Shown: piece after piece, positions 35,301-46,981 of the stretch | Numbering within the stretch: position 1 is the first letter of the stretch | Layout of the letters: the number at the start of each line of letters is the position of its first letter | Source of the DNA: Toxorhynchites rutilus septentrionalis | Lineage: Eukaryota; Arthropoda; Insecta; Diptera; Culicidae | Assembly (NCBI RefSeq): GCF_029784135.1 | Contig: NC_073746.1 | Location: 163,202,108 to 163,266,107 of the forward strand | Length of the DNA: 64,000 bases | Direction of reading: 5' to 3' | Translations under genes and position numbers: made by a program | Notes under the pieces: generated by a model | Databases searched by the model: none | Seen by the model: the letters and a program-made list of their open reading frames with translations, nothing else | What the model was told of the DNA's origin: nothing

Positions 35301-38300
35301 TTATAGACAACTATCACGGTTTAAAATAATAGGAATATTTCTTGATTCTTCCTGAACTCTATTTAGCCGTATCATGTCTAATAACGAAGGCGGATCATCA
35401 TTTCTTCTATTATTTTGTCTATTACTTCTTCTCTTTAATTTTATGTATACGTAAATTCCTACTATTATAATCATTGAAATAACAGTTATGGTACCTCCAA
35501 ATGTATATACGTGTTTCTTTTTTATAAAATCGTCTTCAGGTATTACTGTATCCTTTATATCTACCTTTTCATATGGATTTCTACTCGAGATAGTTGTATT
35601 CAAATTTTCATTTATGTTTGGTTTTTCTAGTACATATGGTAGTTTCTGAATAGGTTTAAAAAATATTCTAGCTTCCCCGTTATGTCCAGATATTTGGGCA
35701 TAACGAATAGTTTTTTCTGTTAGGATCTTACAATCTGGGAACAGTTCTATGATCGCGTTCTTATAAGGCGGTGACATGGCTACATTATTACAATGGATTA
35801 TTATCTTGCTAGGGTCGCTCGTTGTGTACAATATAGAGTTGATCTTATTCAATTTTGTTAACATGGTGTATGGTTCTTCCATCATCTTTGTTGAGCATTT
35901 TTGTTTTATCGTTTCATGAAGTAATGCTCCAGCTATGCAATCTGGAACTCTGGTTAATTCTGGCTGATTTACCACATAATGACTTTCATTAAGCTTTATT
36001 AAATTTCCATCTGGGTAAAAAAATTCATGTTTATTATTAATTGCTATTACATGGTGATCTATTTTTATAACACTTCCATTTTCAGGAATAGGGATTACAT
36101 TGAATACTTCGAAGTTTTCCTTATTAATAATTACATTTTCCATTATTATATTTACTGTTCCATTTTCAATTTTAATGTTGTATTTAACTGCAAGTGGGTC
36201 TCTAAGGATTGAGTATCCTTCTGGTAATTGCTTCTTTATATTTTGAATTGCCTTTTGCATTTCATTTTCGGCTAAAGGGTGAGTCTTAATTATCCTGTAT
36301 TTTCGAGTTATGCCATCAATCAATTGCAAAGCTAACGTTGTGGTCTCAAAACATTTTCTTGCGAATATATTAGTTCTTTCTTCGGAATACTTTCCCTTCA
36401 AAGATAACATTCCTTCATTTAGTCTACGAATTCTTACGCTTAATTCATCTCCCATATTTTTGCTTCTTTGATTCAATAGTCTCATGGTTTGTGAGATATC
36501 ATGAAGTTTTTGCTCTTCGTGAATACGCAAAGACTGTACTTCGTCTTCCACATCATTACTCCCAAATAACAGGTCTTTCAAAAATCCAAGTATTCCACGA
36601 CTCCTTTTTGATCGTGATAAAAAATTTATTTCTTGTTTTGCATTGTTACATTGTCGTTCTATCGACATTACAAGTTCTGTCAAAGCGCTGTCTTGAGTTA
36701 CATTCCCCATGAACTTCAAGGTTCTTTCTAAGTTCGAATGAATAGAGTCTAGCATAGAAATATCGTCGTTAGGAATTAAGTTGGATACAATATTTGTCCT
36801 CCAAATTCCTCGCTTTACTATACATGACCCAACATGATCAAACATTAAACCCCCTTCCTCAATAGGCTGGATGTTGACGGCATTTGTCAAATTTACCAGT
36901 ACTAGAATTGCCATTGCGGTTACGATAGCCTTTTGTATCGTGCCGGTATATGGTCTTATTTTACCTATGACTTTCTTTTTTGTTTGTGGCTTCGGTTTCA
37001 ATTTTGACGCCAGCTCTTTTACATGCTCGATGTTAACCGTTTTTCTTACTCCCCATTCTTGAGGATTTCGCGGTCCCTTAATTTCCTCTTTACTCCCTGG
37101 GGCACTTTTAATTACTCCAACAAAGTTAAGAGGTGGTGAGGAAATAGTGGTATCTTTTGAGCTCTCGATTTCATTGTTCTTACTTACATCTAATACTGCT
37201 AATTTTACAGCTGGTCTAGTAATTTCACCTTTAATTGTTTCCACGGTAGCGGATCTAACTTGCCCATCCATATTAGTTGTTGTTCTTATCACCTTGCCCT
37301 TATGCCATTTACCTTTCTTTTCTTCATCGGCAAAAACCACGATATCCCCTACCTTTATAGGTTTAGTCTTCTCCAACCATTTATTTCTTTTAGTTAGGGT
37401 TGGGAGGTATTCTTTTATCCACCGATTCCAATATCCCTTAACAATTGATTGCGCTCTTTTCCAGTGTTGACGAGTTGCTTCTGCTTTGGAAACGTCGTCG
37501 ATCGTAATGACAGCTTCACCAGCGCAACCTAACAGAAAGTGATTAGGAGTTAAAACCTCATCGTCTTCTGTATCTAAAGGAATATGCGTTAACGGGCGAT
37601 TGTTAATGAGGAATTCAACTTCGGTTAGTATGGTTCTAAGTTCATACTCTGGTATGGTTTCTTGTTTTTGAGGTAAAAGGCTTTTAACTTCTCTCACCAT
37701 TCTTTCCCATACTCCACCGAAATGCGGTGAAGCGGGAGGATTAAAATGCCATTTGACTCCGTCGTCTGATAGCCTTCTAAGAATTTTCTCAAATTCGTTT
37801 CTTGCTCCAATGAAATTAGTTCCATTGTCGCTGAACAACTCTTGCACTTTACCTCTACGATATTGTAAATTTCGGAAACATATAATAAAAGAGTCTGAGC
37901 TCATATCTTGTGCTAATTCGAGATGTACTGCTCTTGTTGTCATACAAGTAAACAAACATCCCCAACGTTTTTCAGTGCGTCTTCCAATAGACACGCCATA
38001 AGGGCCGAAATAATCTGTGCCTGTATACGTGAATGGCTTACAATATGGTGTAGTTCTAGAACGTGGTAGGGCTGCCATCATTGGAGGAATTGGCTCCGCA
38101 GACATATTTTTACAAAATTGGCACTTCCTTCTAACTGTCTTAATAGCAACTCTGATGTTTGTTATCCAGAATTTTTGTCGCACTGCCGCTATGGCAGTCT
38201 CCAGGTTTTTATGTCGATATTTTTCGTGATAATGACGTAATATCAAAGTGCTCACATAATGCTTGTAGGACAGAATGATAGGTGTTCTGGCTGAAGTTGG

Positions 38301-40634
38301 TAAACAGTTAGCGTTCTCAATACGTCCCTTTGATCTCATTATTCCATCCGTGCAAATTTCCGGGCCTTGTAATAAATTCGTGTTTAGGGACTCTCCCTTA
38401 ACCTTAGCAGCGGCATCAAAAACAAGCCGTGGCTTTATGGGCTGTTTATTTAGGTTCACAACTGTAAAGTGCGGTAAGTAAAATATTTTTGGATCACGTT
38501 GCTGCTGTTCTGTGGGAGTGAGTTTTCTAGCGTATCCCTTGGTTTCATATTCCTTTATTTTCTCAACATACCATTTACGTAGACATTGATTTTTACGCAT
38601 TTTTGATTCTTGACCACGTAGTCTGTTCATGGCTGATTGATAGCTATGCGGAAATTGTACATCCTCCTGTTTCCAAAGCAGCCCAATTTCATAACTTCCT
38701 TCTTCATATTTCAAAGTGGAATTCATGATATCGATCGATCTTTTTTCATCGTTAGACATCAAGGTTTTTACAGGTACTTTTATCCCGAAATCTTCTAGGC
38801 TAAAATAATTTTCCATCATTTTATTGAAATAATCTGATGAATCAATTTCGTCGTTCATCAGCACGTGTCCTTTCAATTTTTTATGTTCGTTAGTTTGCCC
38901 GAACAAAACCCATCCGAGTTTAGTGTTCTGTGCGACTGGTTCATTAAATTTACCTGATCGCGTCTCCCTACCGCTTATCAAAAACGAATGCGGTAAACCT
39001 AACAGTATTTTTGGCATAGCATTTTCATATCCTTCGAGAGTTATATCTTCTAAGTGATTGTATTCTCGTCGTAATTCATGAATATTCATTGACTGTGAGG
39101 GAAGAGATAATTCCGACACAGTCCTCAAATTATGTATGTTATAACGTTGATTATTGCATCCTTGTATACTTAGGGAAATTTCTTCACTATCTAGTTCTTG
39201 CTGAGTTTCGCCATTAGTCCAAACCAGCGTTAAGGGGTTGTTACGCCCTTGTGTTCCAAGTTTATTTTTAATATCAGCGTGAATCAAACTTACTGATGAC
39301 CCAGGGTCTAAAAATGCGAAAGTTTTAATTTCCTTTTTTCCGCAGCCCAATGTAACTGGAAGGATCTGATACAGTATTTTGTTCTCTTTATTTACATGAC
39401 AATTAACGCTTTCTGTATTATTAAGGTTAGCATCTCTCTGAGTTGCTCTATGCAGTAATGCGTGGTGTCTAAGTTTGCATCCATCGATTCCACAAGGCTT
39501 TGCGATCCTGCAATCTTTTGCCATGTGGTTTGTATAATTACAACATGCTAAACATAGCCTGTGTTTAAAAATAAAATCACTCCTTTGTTGAACGTTCATA
39601 TTTTTAAAAATTGAACATTCTGATGTCTTATGCTCGTTTCGGCATGCGAAACACTTTGGTAGGCGCTTCGGCCTATATTTTTGTTCCTTTACAGCATGTG
39701 TATTCAAATATCCGCTCTTATGAGGTTTTTCTTTCCTCTCCGACTGTAGCATCGTGGCCAACTCTTCTTGAGGTTTTAACCAATTATAAAGGTCCTCTAG
39801 CGTCGGTATAAATGGATCAATTATATCTCTTGTTTTCTTTGTATCAGCTACAAACTTGATCCATTGATGATGCAAGTCGTTTGGAAGTTTTAAAACTAAA
39901 TCACGAATCAATCTAGGATCATTGAGATATTCATCGTGTTTTAGTATTTTTATATTTGTCACGAAACAATCAAGCGATGTTACAAAATCAATCATTGTTT
40001 GGGGTGATCCAAAATGTGGATTCCTCGCATTTAGCATTTCCTTCAATAAATTCGAATAAATGGTTTCGGGATTTCCGAACCGTAGATTTAGTTTTTCCAT
40101 TATTTTTGGAACATTAGCTTTATCGATTAAAAGAGCGCTCACTAATTTCAGCGCGTCTCCTTTGAGATATTTCTGTAAACGATTTATATTTTCTAAATCG
40201 GAAAAGTTTCCTTGAAGGGTAGTTTCTTCGAACGTTATTTTAAATCTAGGCCATATCTTATATGACCCATCAAAATAGGGGAGGTCTAAGAGAGATTGCC
40301 GGTGTAACAGTCTATTTGAATCAGGGGTTTCTTCTCTACCCTCGTTCTTAATTTTAAGAGTTTCTACTAGAGCCCGCATAGATTCTCTATGGATATTCAT
40401 CATCTCTTCTATTGGTGTTGGTTGTGTTTTTTGAAGTCTTAACAATTCGTTCTCTATGGTCTTGCATTTGGGGCATATCCATCTTTCTGTTTGTTTAGGT
40501 TTTTTATTTAGGCCTGCGCATGTCAAATGGAACCATCGGTCACATTCATCGCACGCGACTAAATCGTCCCTAGAATCAGGCTCATTGCACAAGCGGCAAT
40601 TGCCATTCTTATTCCTAATGAATTGATAAGACAT
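35301..40634 (-). CDS. BEL/Pao Gag-Pol-Env-like polyprotein, 1777 aa, missing RT and RNase H
   Basis: One uninterrupted frame. In order: PHD-type C4HC3 finger (C13, C16, C28, C31, H36, C39, C54, C57); gag region about 100-300; CCHC knuckles (C328-C331-H335-C340 and C361-C364-H370-C375); aspartic protease (FLDPGSS, D443); the start of the RT region (PRLVFDAAAKVKGESLN, about 735-757). It then jumps at about residue 758 straight to the pre-integrase segment (DGIMRSKGRIENA), so the RT catalytic core and RNase H are gone in frame. Integrase follows: zinc-binding H803, H808, C838, C841 and DDE residues D874, D936, E977; then a BEL-type C-terminal domain to about 1150. Residues about 1230-1777 are envelope-like: an internal hydrophobic segment (about 1233-1252), a furin-type RSKR (1341-1344) before a glycine-rich hydrophobic stretch, N-glycosylation sites and a transmembrane segment at about 1711-1732. 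This is the layout of insect retrovirus-like and baculovirus F-like fusion proteins. Function of the envelope part is inference. Confidence 0.9.
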   Translation of the reverse strand: MSYQFIRNKNGNCRLCNEPDSRDDLVACDECDRWFHLTCAGLNKKPKQTERWICPKCKTIENELLRLQKTQPTPIEEMMNIHRESMRALVETLKIKNEGREETPDSNRLLHRQSLLDLPYFDGSYKIWPRFKITFEETTLQGNFSDLENINRLQKYLKGDALKLVSALLIDKANVPKIMEKLNLRFGNPETIYSNLLKEMLNARNPHFGSPQTMIDFVTSLDCFVTNIKILKHDEYLNDPRLIRDLVLKLPNDLHHQWIKFVADTKKTRDIIDPFIPTLEDLYNWLKPQEELATMLQSERKEKPHKSGYLNTHAVKEQKYRPKRLPKCFACRNEHKTSECSIFKNMNVQQRSDFIFKHRLCLACCNYTNHMAKDCRIAKPCGIDGCKLRHHALLHRATQRDANLNNTESVNCHVNKENKILYQILPVTLGCGKKEIKTFAFLDPGSSVSLIHADIKNKLGTQGRNNPLTLVWTNGETQQELDSEEISLSIQGCNNQRYNIHNLRTVSELSLPSQSMNIHELRREYNHLEDITLEGYENAMPKILLGLPHSFLISGRETRSGKFNEPVAQNTKLGWVLFGQTNEHKKLKGHVLMNDEIDSSDYFNKMMENYFSLEDFGIKVPVKTLMSNDEKRSIDIMNSTLKYEEGSYEIGLLWKQEDVQFPHSYQSAMNRLRGQESKMRKNQCLRKWYVEKIKEYETKGYARKLTPTEQQQRDPKIFYLPHFTVVNLNKQPIKPRLVFDAAAKVKGESLNTNLLQGPEICTDGIMRSKGRIENANCLPTSARTPIILSYKHYVSTLILRHYHEKYRHKNLETAIAAVRQKFWITNIRVAIKTVRRKCQFCKNMSAEPIPPMMAALPRSRTTPYCKPFTYTGTDYFGPYGVSIGRRTEKRWGCLFTCMTTRAVHLELAQDMSSDSFIICFRNLQYRRGKVQELFSDNGTNFIGARNEFEKILRRLSDDGVKWHFNPPASPHFGGVWERMVREVKSLLPQKQETIPEYELRTILTEVEFLINNRPLTHIPLDTEDDEVLTPNHFLLGCAGEAVITIDDVSKAEATRQHWKRAQSIVKGYWNRWIKEYLPTLTKRNKWLEKTKPIKVGDIVVFADEEKKGKWHKGKVIRTTTNMDGQVRSATVETIKGEITRPAVKLAVLDVSKNNEIESSKDTTISSPPLNFVGVIKSAPGSKEEIKGPRNPQEWGVRKTVNIEHVKELASKLKPKPQTKKKVIGKIRPYTGTIQKAIVTAMAILVLVNLTNAVNIQPIEEGGLMFDHVGSCIVKRGIWRTNIVSNLIPNDDISMLDSIHSNLERTLKFMGNVTQDSALTELVMSIERQCNNAKQEINFLSRSKRSRGILGFLKDLLFGSNDVEDEVQSLRIHEEQKLHDISQTMRLLNQRSKNMGDELSVRIRRLNEGMLSLKGKYSEERTNIFARKCFETTTLALQLIDGITRKYRIIKTHPLAENEMQKAIQNIKKQLPEGYSILRDPLAVKYNIKIENGTVNIIMENVIINKENFEVFNVIPIPENGSVIKIDHHVIAINNKHEFFYPDGNLIKLNESHYVVNQPELTRVPDCIAGALLHETIKQKCSTKMMEEPYTMLTKLNKINSILYTTSDPSKIIIHCNNVAMSPPYKNAIIELFPDCKILTEKTIRYAQISGHNGEARIFFKPIQKLPYVLEKPNINENLNTTISSRNPYEKVDIKDTVIPEDDFIKKKHVYTFGGTITVISMIIIVGIYVYIKLKRRSNRQNNRRNDDPPSLLDMIRLNRVQEESRNIPIILNRDSCL

Positions 40635-41576
40635 GACTAAACTAAAATGGAAAAATCACACCTTTTTTGTTGATCCGGTCCTATCTCCGTCTTTCCGTGT
40701 TGGTGCTTGGGCGATTCTCTCCTTGTCCTGGGAGGCCTTCTGGCTCGGATGTTGTTGTCACCTCTGGTGGTGCTACTGCTGGTGCTGCTGCGTCTACTGC
40801 TGCTTAAGGTTTTTGCTGGTTAATTCACTTATATTTGTCTCCGTTTGAAAGGAACACTTTTGGCATCCACTGCCGGTTTCTTAATCAATTCACAATGTTT
40901 ATTTCGGTTGAAAGAAACACTTTTGGCATCCACTGCCGATTGAAGAGTTCGCAAATTATCTTTGAAAAGGACTTTTTATTCGCGATTAACACTGTTGGCA
41001 TCCACTGCCGATAAATTTTCGCGAATTATCACTTCTCGCATCCACTGCTGAGAAGAGTTCGCGAGTTAACTTTGAAAAAGACTTTTTATTCGCGATTAAC
41101 ACTGTTGGCATCCACTGCCGATAAATTTTCGCGAATTATCACTTCTCGCATCCACTGCCGAGAAGAGTTTCACTTTTGGCATCCACTGCTATTTGAAGAG
41201 TTCGCGAATTAACTTTGAAAAAGACTTTTTATTCGCGATTAACACTGTTGGCATCCACTGCCGATAAATTTTCGCGAATTATCACTTCTCGCATCCACTG
41301 CCGAGAAGAGTTTCACTTTTGGCATCCACTGCTATTTGAAGAGTTCGCGAATTAACTTTGAAAAAGACTTTTTATTCGCGATTAACACTGTTGGCATCCA
41401 CTGCCGATGAAGAGTTCGCGAATTAACTTTGAAAAAGACTTTTAATTCGCGATTAACACTGTTGGCATCCACTGCCGATAAATTTTCGCGAATTATCACT
41501 TCTCGCATCCACTGCCGAGAAGAGTTTCACTTTTTTCCACTTTGGAAATCTTCACTGCTCCTCTCTGGAGCCACCA
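40635..41576 (-). repeat. BEL leader with tandem hairpin repeats
   Basis: Leader between the start codon and the 5' LTR. The motif gcatccactgccga recurs at least a dozen times from about 40866 to 41515, in longer repeats that alternate with ttcgcgaattaac and gactttttattcgcgatta blocks. Several repeats are flanked by inverted arms (cttctcg ... cgagaag around the motif) and could fold as hairpins. The remainder next to the start codon is Cys/Trp-codon-like gct-rich sequence with no supported coding. Confidence 0.85.
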
Positions 41577-42250
41577 TGAAAAATTTCTCTATTGAAAGAA
41601 AAATTTTAACGCTTTCGCGTGAGTTCTGTTACAATACTAAAAAATTTATTCAAAAGTTTCACAATATATACATGGTTCCTTAAACTAAGATTGACGAGGA
41701 ACATCTCCTCTCTCTCTCTTGAAAACCGATAACATATCGGTTTCGTTTAGATCATCTACCTTCCTTGTCCCTTCTTCTAGCGTATGGTAACGTGCAGTCT
41801 GAGACGGCTGCACTACCCTAAGAAAATACCTTAAGTTTATAGCACCTCGTCGGTGCGCCTATCTTATTCTTGGATTTCCCCTTTCCATCCTTCGCTCTAA
41901 ATAACATCCTTTTATTTTATTACACCCTGCTGGTGTATCTGGCTGAGCGCAGCTAGGGATGGAAAAGGGTAATAAAAATGCATCCTAAATGATGCATGCA
42001 TTAAATTGTTTACCGGACGCTATTTAAATATTCGTCCATTCTGAATTTATGACCGGCAATAATTTCGAACTACAAGCGTTTTCTAGCCTAACAAAACACT
42101 TGAGCTCTTACATCTTTTAATTGCCTTACATTGGTCCTTTCTAAACGTTTCTATACCTCGCTTGGAGGTCTTTTCTAAATATAATCTCAAATATTGCTTA
42201 TCTTATGGATCTGTAACTCGATCCGCGATAAGCCTCAGCTGTCCGTAACA
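41577..42250 (-). repeat. BEL element 5' LTR
   Basis: 674 bp, same ends as the 3' LTR. Flanked on the right by the target duplication ccccc and resumed I-element ORF1. Confidence 0.95.
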
Positions 42251-43445
42251 CCCCCCGCCCCTTTTCTCATTCGCAAATCTATTGAGAGCTGTGTTAAAGA
42301 AATCGAGGGCTTATGCCCTTAAAGTTCGTAATAAAAAAAGCGGAGGCCCTGTCACAGCTGACACAATTATCTGATGGTACAAACGTCAAGGTCACCTACC
42401 AAAAACACTTGAACAGCACCAAGTGTGTTGTTAGTTGCGCACAAAAAATTAATATGTCGGAGGAGGACATTGTGGACTGCCTCAAAGACCAAAAAGTGAC
42501 AGCGACTAGAAGACTCAAACGACGGACCGGTCCAGACGCGATAGAAAACACTCCTGCGTTAATCCTGACAGTTAATGGTACATGTACACCTGAATTCATC
42601 TATTTTGGCTATCTGCGAGTAAGAACGAGGCCGTATTACCCGTCGCCCATGCAATGCTTTAATTGCTGGGCATTTGGTCACACAAAAACAAAGTGTAGAC
42701 AAAACACGCCAACCTGTGGGAATTGTTCCGTAACCCATGTGATTCCAGCGGAAGGAGGCAGTCCTGGATCGAAGAATAAATGACCTGGTGAAAAAAATAG
42801 AAGAAAAAGATCTTACCATCGCGAACATGGCCGCTTCAATGGAGTTACAACGCATCGAGGCGTTAAAAAACACGGAGATGATCAAGTCTCTGGTGGATAA
42901 AATCGATCAGATGGCCAACACACTAGCGGCCATGGAGTAACGATTGACCCAGAAGGACAAAATCATCACTCTGCAACAGAAGAAGATATCTAGAGCCAGG
43001 TCATTATTGCCCCAAACAAAAAGTGCCGAAACATCCGGGGTAACAAAAGACACCCATTCCAGACCTTCCTCCTTGTTCAACACCCCTACATCCTCCCGAC
43101 CGGCCAAATCCACAAGTATAATACCACAAAACTCCAGCTTGGTCATCTACTCCGACTCCGACATAGAATCCATCGAACTAGATGACACGCTTATGAAAAC
43201 ACAATCTCCGTCTACACCAGTACTTCTTACCAGCTTACCAGCCTGGAGATCGAACTACAAATGCAACACCCTCGAATAAAAGAAAACCCGAATCCCCGCT
43301 TATACAACCACCGAAGAACATTCGTCAGAGATCGTCAACAGTAGGCAAGCAACCCGCCTTGCCTCCAGATAACACTCGACCCAATCAGCGATCAGACTCT
43401 CAATACCCACCGCCGACTAGTGGTAAGGACCGTCAGCCCAAATAG
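42251..43445 (+). pseudogene. I-element ORF1 copy 4, 3' piece
   Basis: Continues ORF1 after the BEL element: MPLKFVIKKAEALSQLTQ from 42313, CCHC knuckles at about 42654-42725, Ser/Pro-rich tail, last stop at 43443-43445. Variants: AQKINM for AQTINM and PEFIYFG for PELIYFG. Confidence 0.76.
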
Positions 43446-44193
43446 TGTTTCGTCCAACTCTTACCTCACCTGTCGCCAACCACTACTCCACCAATCAGCT
43501 CTCCGGTAAGGGTGGCAACACCTATTCCCCGACGAACTACGTGGGAATTGTACCTGAACTCGGGACGCACAAGGGTGGCAACACCTGTTCCCTGAAGGAT
43601 CACGTGGGACCAGCACCACAAATTGGGACGCACAAGGGCGGTAACGTCTATTCCCCGAAGGACTGCGTGGGAACTGCTTCAGATCTCGGGACGCACAAGA
43701 GTGGAATCAGTGGAATCTCGTTCCACGATCGATTTCACTGGAGTTTCTTCTTCCGACATTGTGCAACTTCCCTTACCCTGTGTCATTACCACCGAAGTAT
43801 CCATCGCCAAATCACAAAGTAGCGCAGAGGATTGCAGTGACGCCGAACCGTTTTTTTCCGCCGTCGGGTCAAGTGAACGAACGCTGGTTTAGAATTCTAC
43901 TCCCAGTTTCCGAACACCGCTGTCTCGTTCGACAATACCACATATCGTTGCCATTGCGATCCTTCCAGCTGCCGACACAACACCATCCACAGTTGATGTC
44001 CCAATCCGCCGAAGATCCGCTCGTCTCGCCGCCAGGGCTAAGCCGGCCGCCACAACCATTCCACTTGAAGCTCATGCCAGGCCTGTCTCGCCTATGCCAG
44101 CCGAAGCGAGGTCCGATGCCAATATCTATGATGCATGGAGACGTAGCCGAGGAGATCCCACGCAAGCTATGGCCGGGAGTTTAAGCTCCCCAA

Positions 44194-46981
44194 ATGAACC
44201 TCACCATCTTTCCTCGGCTGCTTCCGAGTGGAATGGCTGTCCAACCTGTTATCGTCGGTGGAGTTCCACCGGGAATCATCACATCCAGTACCACTACATA
44301 TCTGATTCCCCACCACACCGCCCATCACCAGGAAAGTATGTCCACCAACACATCCACCAACCTCGCTCTGCAATGGAACATCAATGGACTGTACAACAAC
44401 TTGGGAGAACTGGAGACCCTTGACCGAGAGTTATGTCCGTCCATCATCGCACTCCAAGAGATAAATCGAGTTTCCCCAACAAACATACAGAAAATTGTCG
44501 GGGTTAAATTCCACTGGCACACTAAGCGGGGCTCCGTTTTGCAACACTCTGTTGCTTTGGGTGTCCGGAGAAACATTCTCCATTTGCGAAAAACAAATAT
44601 CCACTGACCTGCCAATAATAGCCGTCCAAATCGAGGCCCCGATTCCGGTGACCATCATTTGTATATACCTGCCATGAGGCATAATCCCGGAACTACGACG
44701 GAAGCTGCTTGAGGCGTTAGCAAGCTTGGAGGACCCAAAAATCATCTTGGGGGACTTCAATGCTCATCACCGCAACTGGGGAATTCAAACACCAAATGTC
44801 AGAGGGAATATCATCGCCTACCTCTTGGAGGTGATGGAGCTCTCGGTCTTAAATGACGGCACTGACACTTTCCGTAGAGGTACGAGCAACACAGCCTTTG
44901 ATATTTCAGCAGCTAATCTCAACTTGGTGGATAGGTTACGGTGGAACAAAGCCGACGACATTCATGGCAGTGACCATCACCCGAAACCATCAGCTTCAAC
45001 GGCCCGCCGCCGCTCGCAACTCGCAGACCAAGATGGATCTTCGAAAGAGCTGACTGGACAGCTTTTCAAACATCTTCCGACTTCTTGATATATAGAGACA
45101 ACCCAACCACCTTTGCCACTTTCAACAAAATCATTATGGAGGCGGCCGAAGCCTTCATCCCAAAAACGAAAACCACTCCGGGGAAGAAAGCGCTGCATTG
45201 ATGGTCCGAGGACATCAAAGGGGAGGTCAAGAAGCGGAGAAAGTTTCTGCGTACGGCCAAACGACTACCAGCAGGAGACCCAATGAAGGAAGTTGCCATG
45301 AACAGGTATCGAGCGCAACATATCAGAGTACGGCGGTTAATCCGGAAGGTGAAGTTAGACAGTTGGACTGGTTTTCTAGAGTCTATCAACGAAAACCAGT
45401 CCTCTGCGGATCTTTGGCGCAAAGTAAACGCACTAAATGGGAAGAGAAGGTCACACAACCCCATTCGTCAAGGTATTACTAGGCTGTGTCTCCAACCTGC
45501 AGCGATCCGGTTGATACTTCGAACACGCTCGGTGAATATTTCGCGGGATTGTCCTCGATCTCCGAATATGAGCCCGATTTCATCCGTCGACAGGGTGCGG
45601 GTATCACTTCGGTCAGCAACTTTGTGGTCCCTGTGAGTCATCCTAATAATCCTCTAAATCGGAACTTCATCATCGAGGAACTTTCTGTCGCCCTATGTTC
45701 CGCAAAAAGTCAACTGGCCCTGACGGTATCGGCTACAAGATGCTGAAACATGGAATACACACGAATTTCCCGAGGGTTGGAGACACAGCCTAGAAATACC
45801 TATACCTAAGGTCGGTCAAAGCAGCAACAACGTGAAAGGCTACTGTCCAATTTCCTTAACCTCCTGTTCATCCAAGATCCTGGAAAGAATGACGAATAGA
45901 CGCCTGGTCACCTTTCTAACGGAAAATAGAAAATTGCACTATCAACAGTTCGCCTTCCGACCAGGTATGTGGCCAACAACAACAACGCGACCCTCGGAGA
46001 CGTGATAGCCGAAGCCAACAGGAACCGTCAGCACATGGAGATGGTAGCACTGGATCTGGAAAAGGCATACAACAGAACATGGATCCCGTTAGTGCTGAAA
46101 ACTCTGGCAGATTGGGGCGTTGACGGGAAATTACTGCACTTCATCAGGAACTTCGCCACACGCCGAACCTTTGAGGTCAAAATTGGTAACATCAGCTCCC
46201 GAGCTTTCCAAAAGGAAACAGGAGTACCTCAAGGTTCTGTCCTTGTCGTCACCCTCTTTCTCGTCTCCATGAGTAGCCTGTTCCAGGTCCTGCCTGGGAG
46301 AGTCTTCGTGTTTGTCTACACACTCTTTTGATGGCAGTGAGTGACACCCATAGGATTCCACGCATCAGAATACAGGCAGCTACCAATGCCATCGGCCGGT
46401 GGGCGGCCGAGAGAGGATTTAGACTTTCAGCGCAGAAGAGCGACCATATGGTGATTTGCAGCGACAGACATCAGGGTCCCAACTCCAGGGTCAAGCTATA
46501 CAAAAACAACATTCCCCGCCGGAAAACGCTAAAGATCCTTGGAGTGTTTGTTGACCACAAACGTAACTTCCTCCGCCATTTCGAGGAAGTTAAGAACAGC
46601 TGTGCCACCCGGTTGAATCTAATGAAAACCATTTTCAAACCGCACCGAAGCAACAACAGAAATATCCGGCTACAGGTGCCCAAAGCCATCATCAGCAGCC
46701 GCCTCACCTATGGCCTTGAACTGACGTGTTTGGCTGGAGACAAGCTCCCAAAATCTCTGGCACCGATTTACAACAAAGCACTACTGACTGTCTCCGGTCT
46801 CCTGCCATCAACACCAGCTGCCTCTGTCTGCGCTAAAATTGGAGAACCTCCTTTCGATCTAATCACAGACTCGGCGATCGTAGTCAGGACTGCCAGTTTC
46901 TTGTCAAAAACTAGCGGTAGAGGGGAGACCCACCTAACCGCCCTTAGCAACACGATCCTGCAGCGTTTGGCGCATCCCAAC
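44194..46981 (+). pseudogene. I-element ORF2 copy 4, 5' piece (endonuclease and RT), lacks YADD
   Basis: Endonuclease from the ATG at 44194 (WNINGL, LQEIN, GDFNAHHRNWG). A small deletion after GSDHHP (ccgaaaccatc for ccgataaccatc at about 44982) shifts the frame. The RT segment has a rearranged ccaggtatgtggccaacaac where others have ccaggtatgggcaccaacaac (about 45962), keeps motif A (Asp codon about 46053) and has the same 7 bp YADD loss as copy 2 (junction about 46319). The 3' part continues at 47258-47313 and 54020-54905. Confidence 0.84.

Larger units (their letters stand above)
34589..42250 (-). mobile_element. BEL/Pao LTR retrotransposon with envelope-like domain, RT-deleted
   Basis: 7662 bp element on the minus strand, inserted in I-element ORF1. 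Both LTRs are 674 bp, begin tg and end ca on the plus strand, and appear identical by eye. The target duplication is ccccc: the left flank has five C, the right flank six, and the empty site (as in 12336-12345) six. It holds one 1777-codon frame (40634-35301) plus a 942 bp leader with hairpin repeats. The minus-strand sequence right after the 5' LTR begins TGG (tggtggctccagagagg), a possible tRNA primer site. The identical LTRs suggest recent insertion, but it lacks the RT core. Confidence 0.93.

Noticed and set aside
34561..42260. BEL element as an exogenous virus integrated in the genome
   Set aside because: The domain order is that of a BEL/Pao retrotransposon; the envelope-like part alone does not show infectivity, and the RT core is missing.
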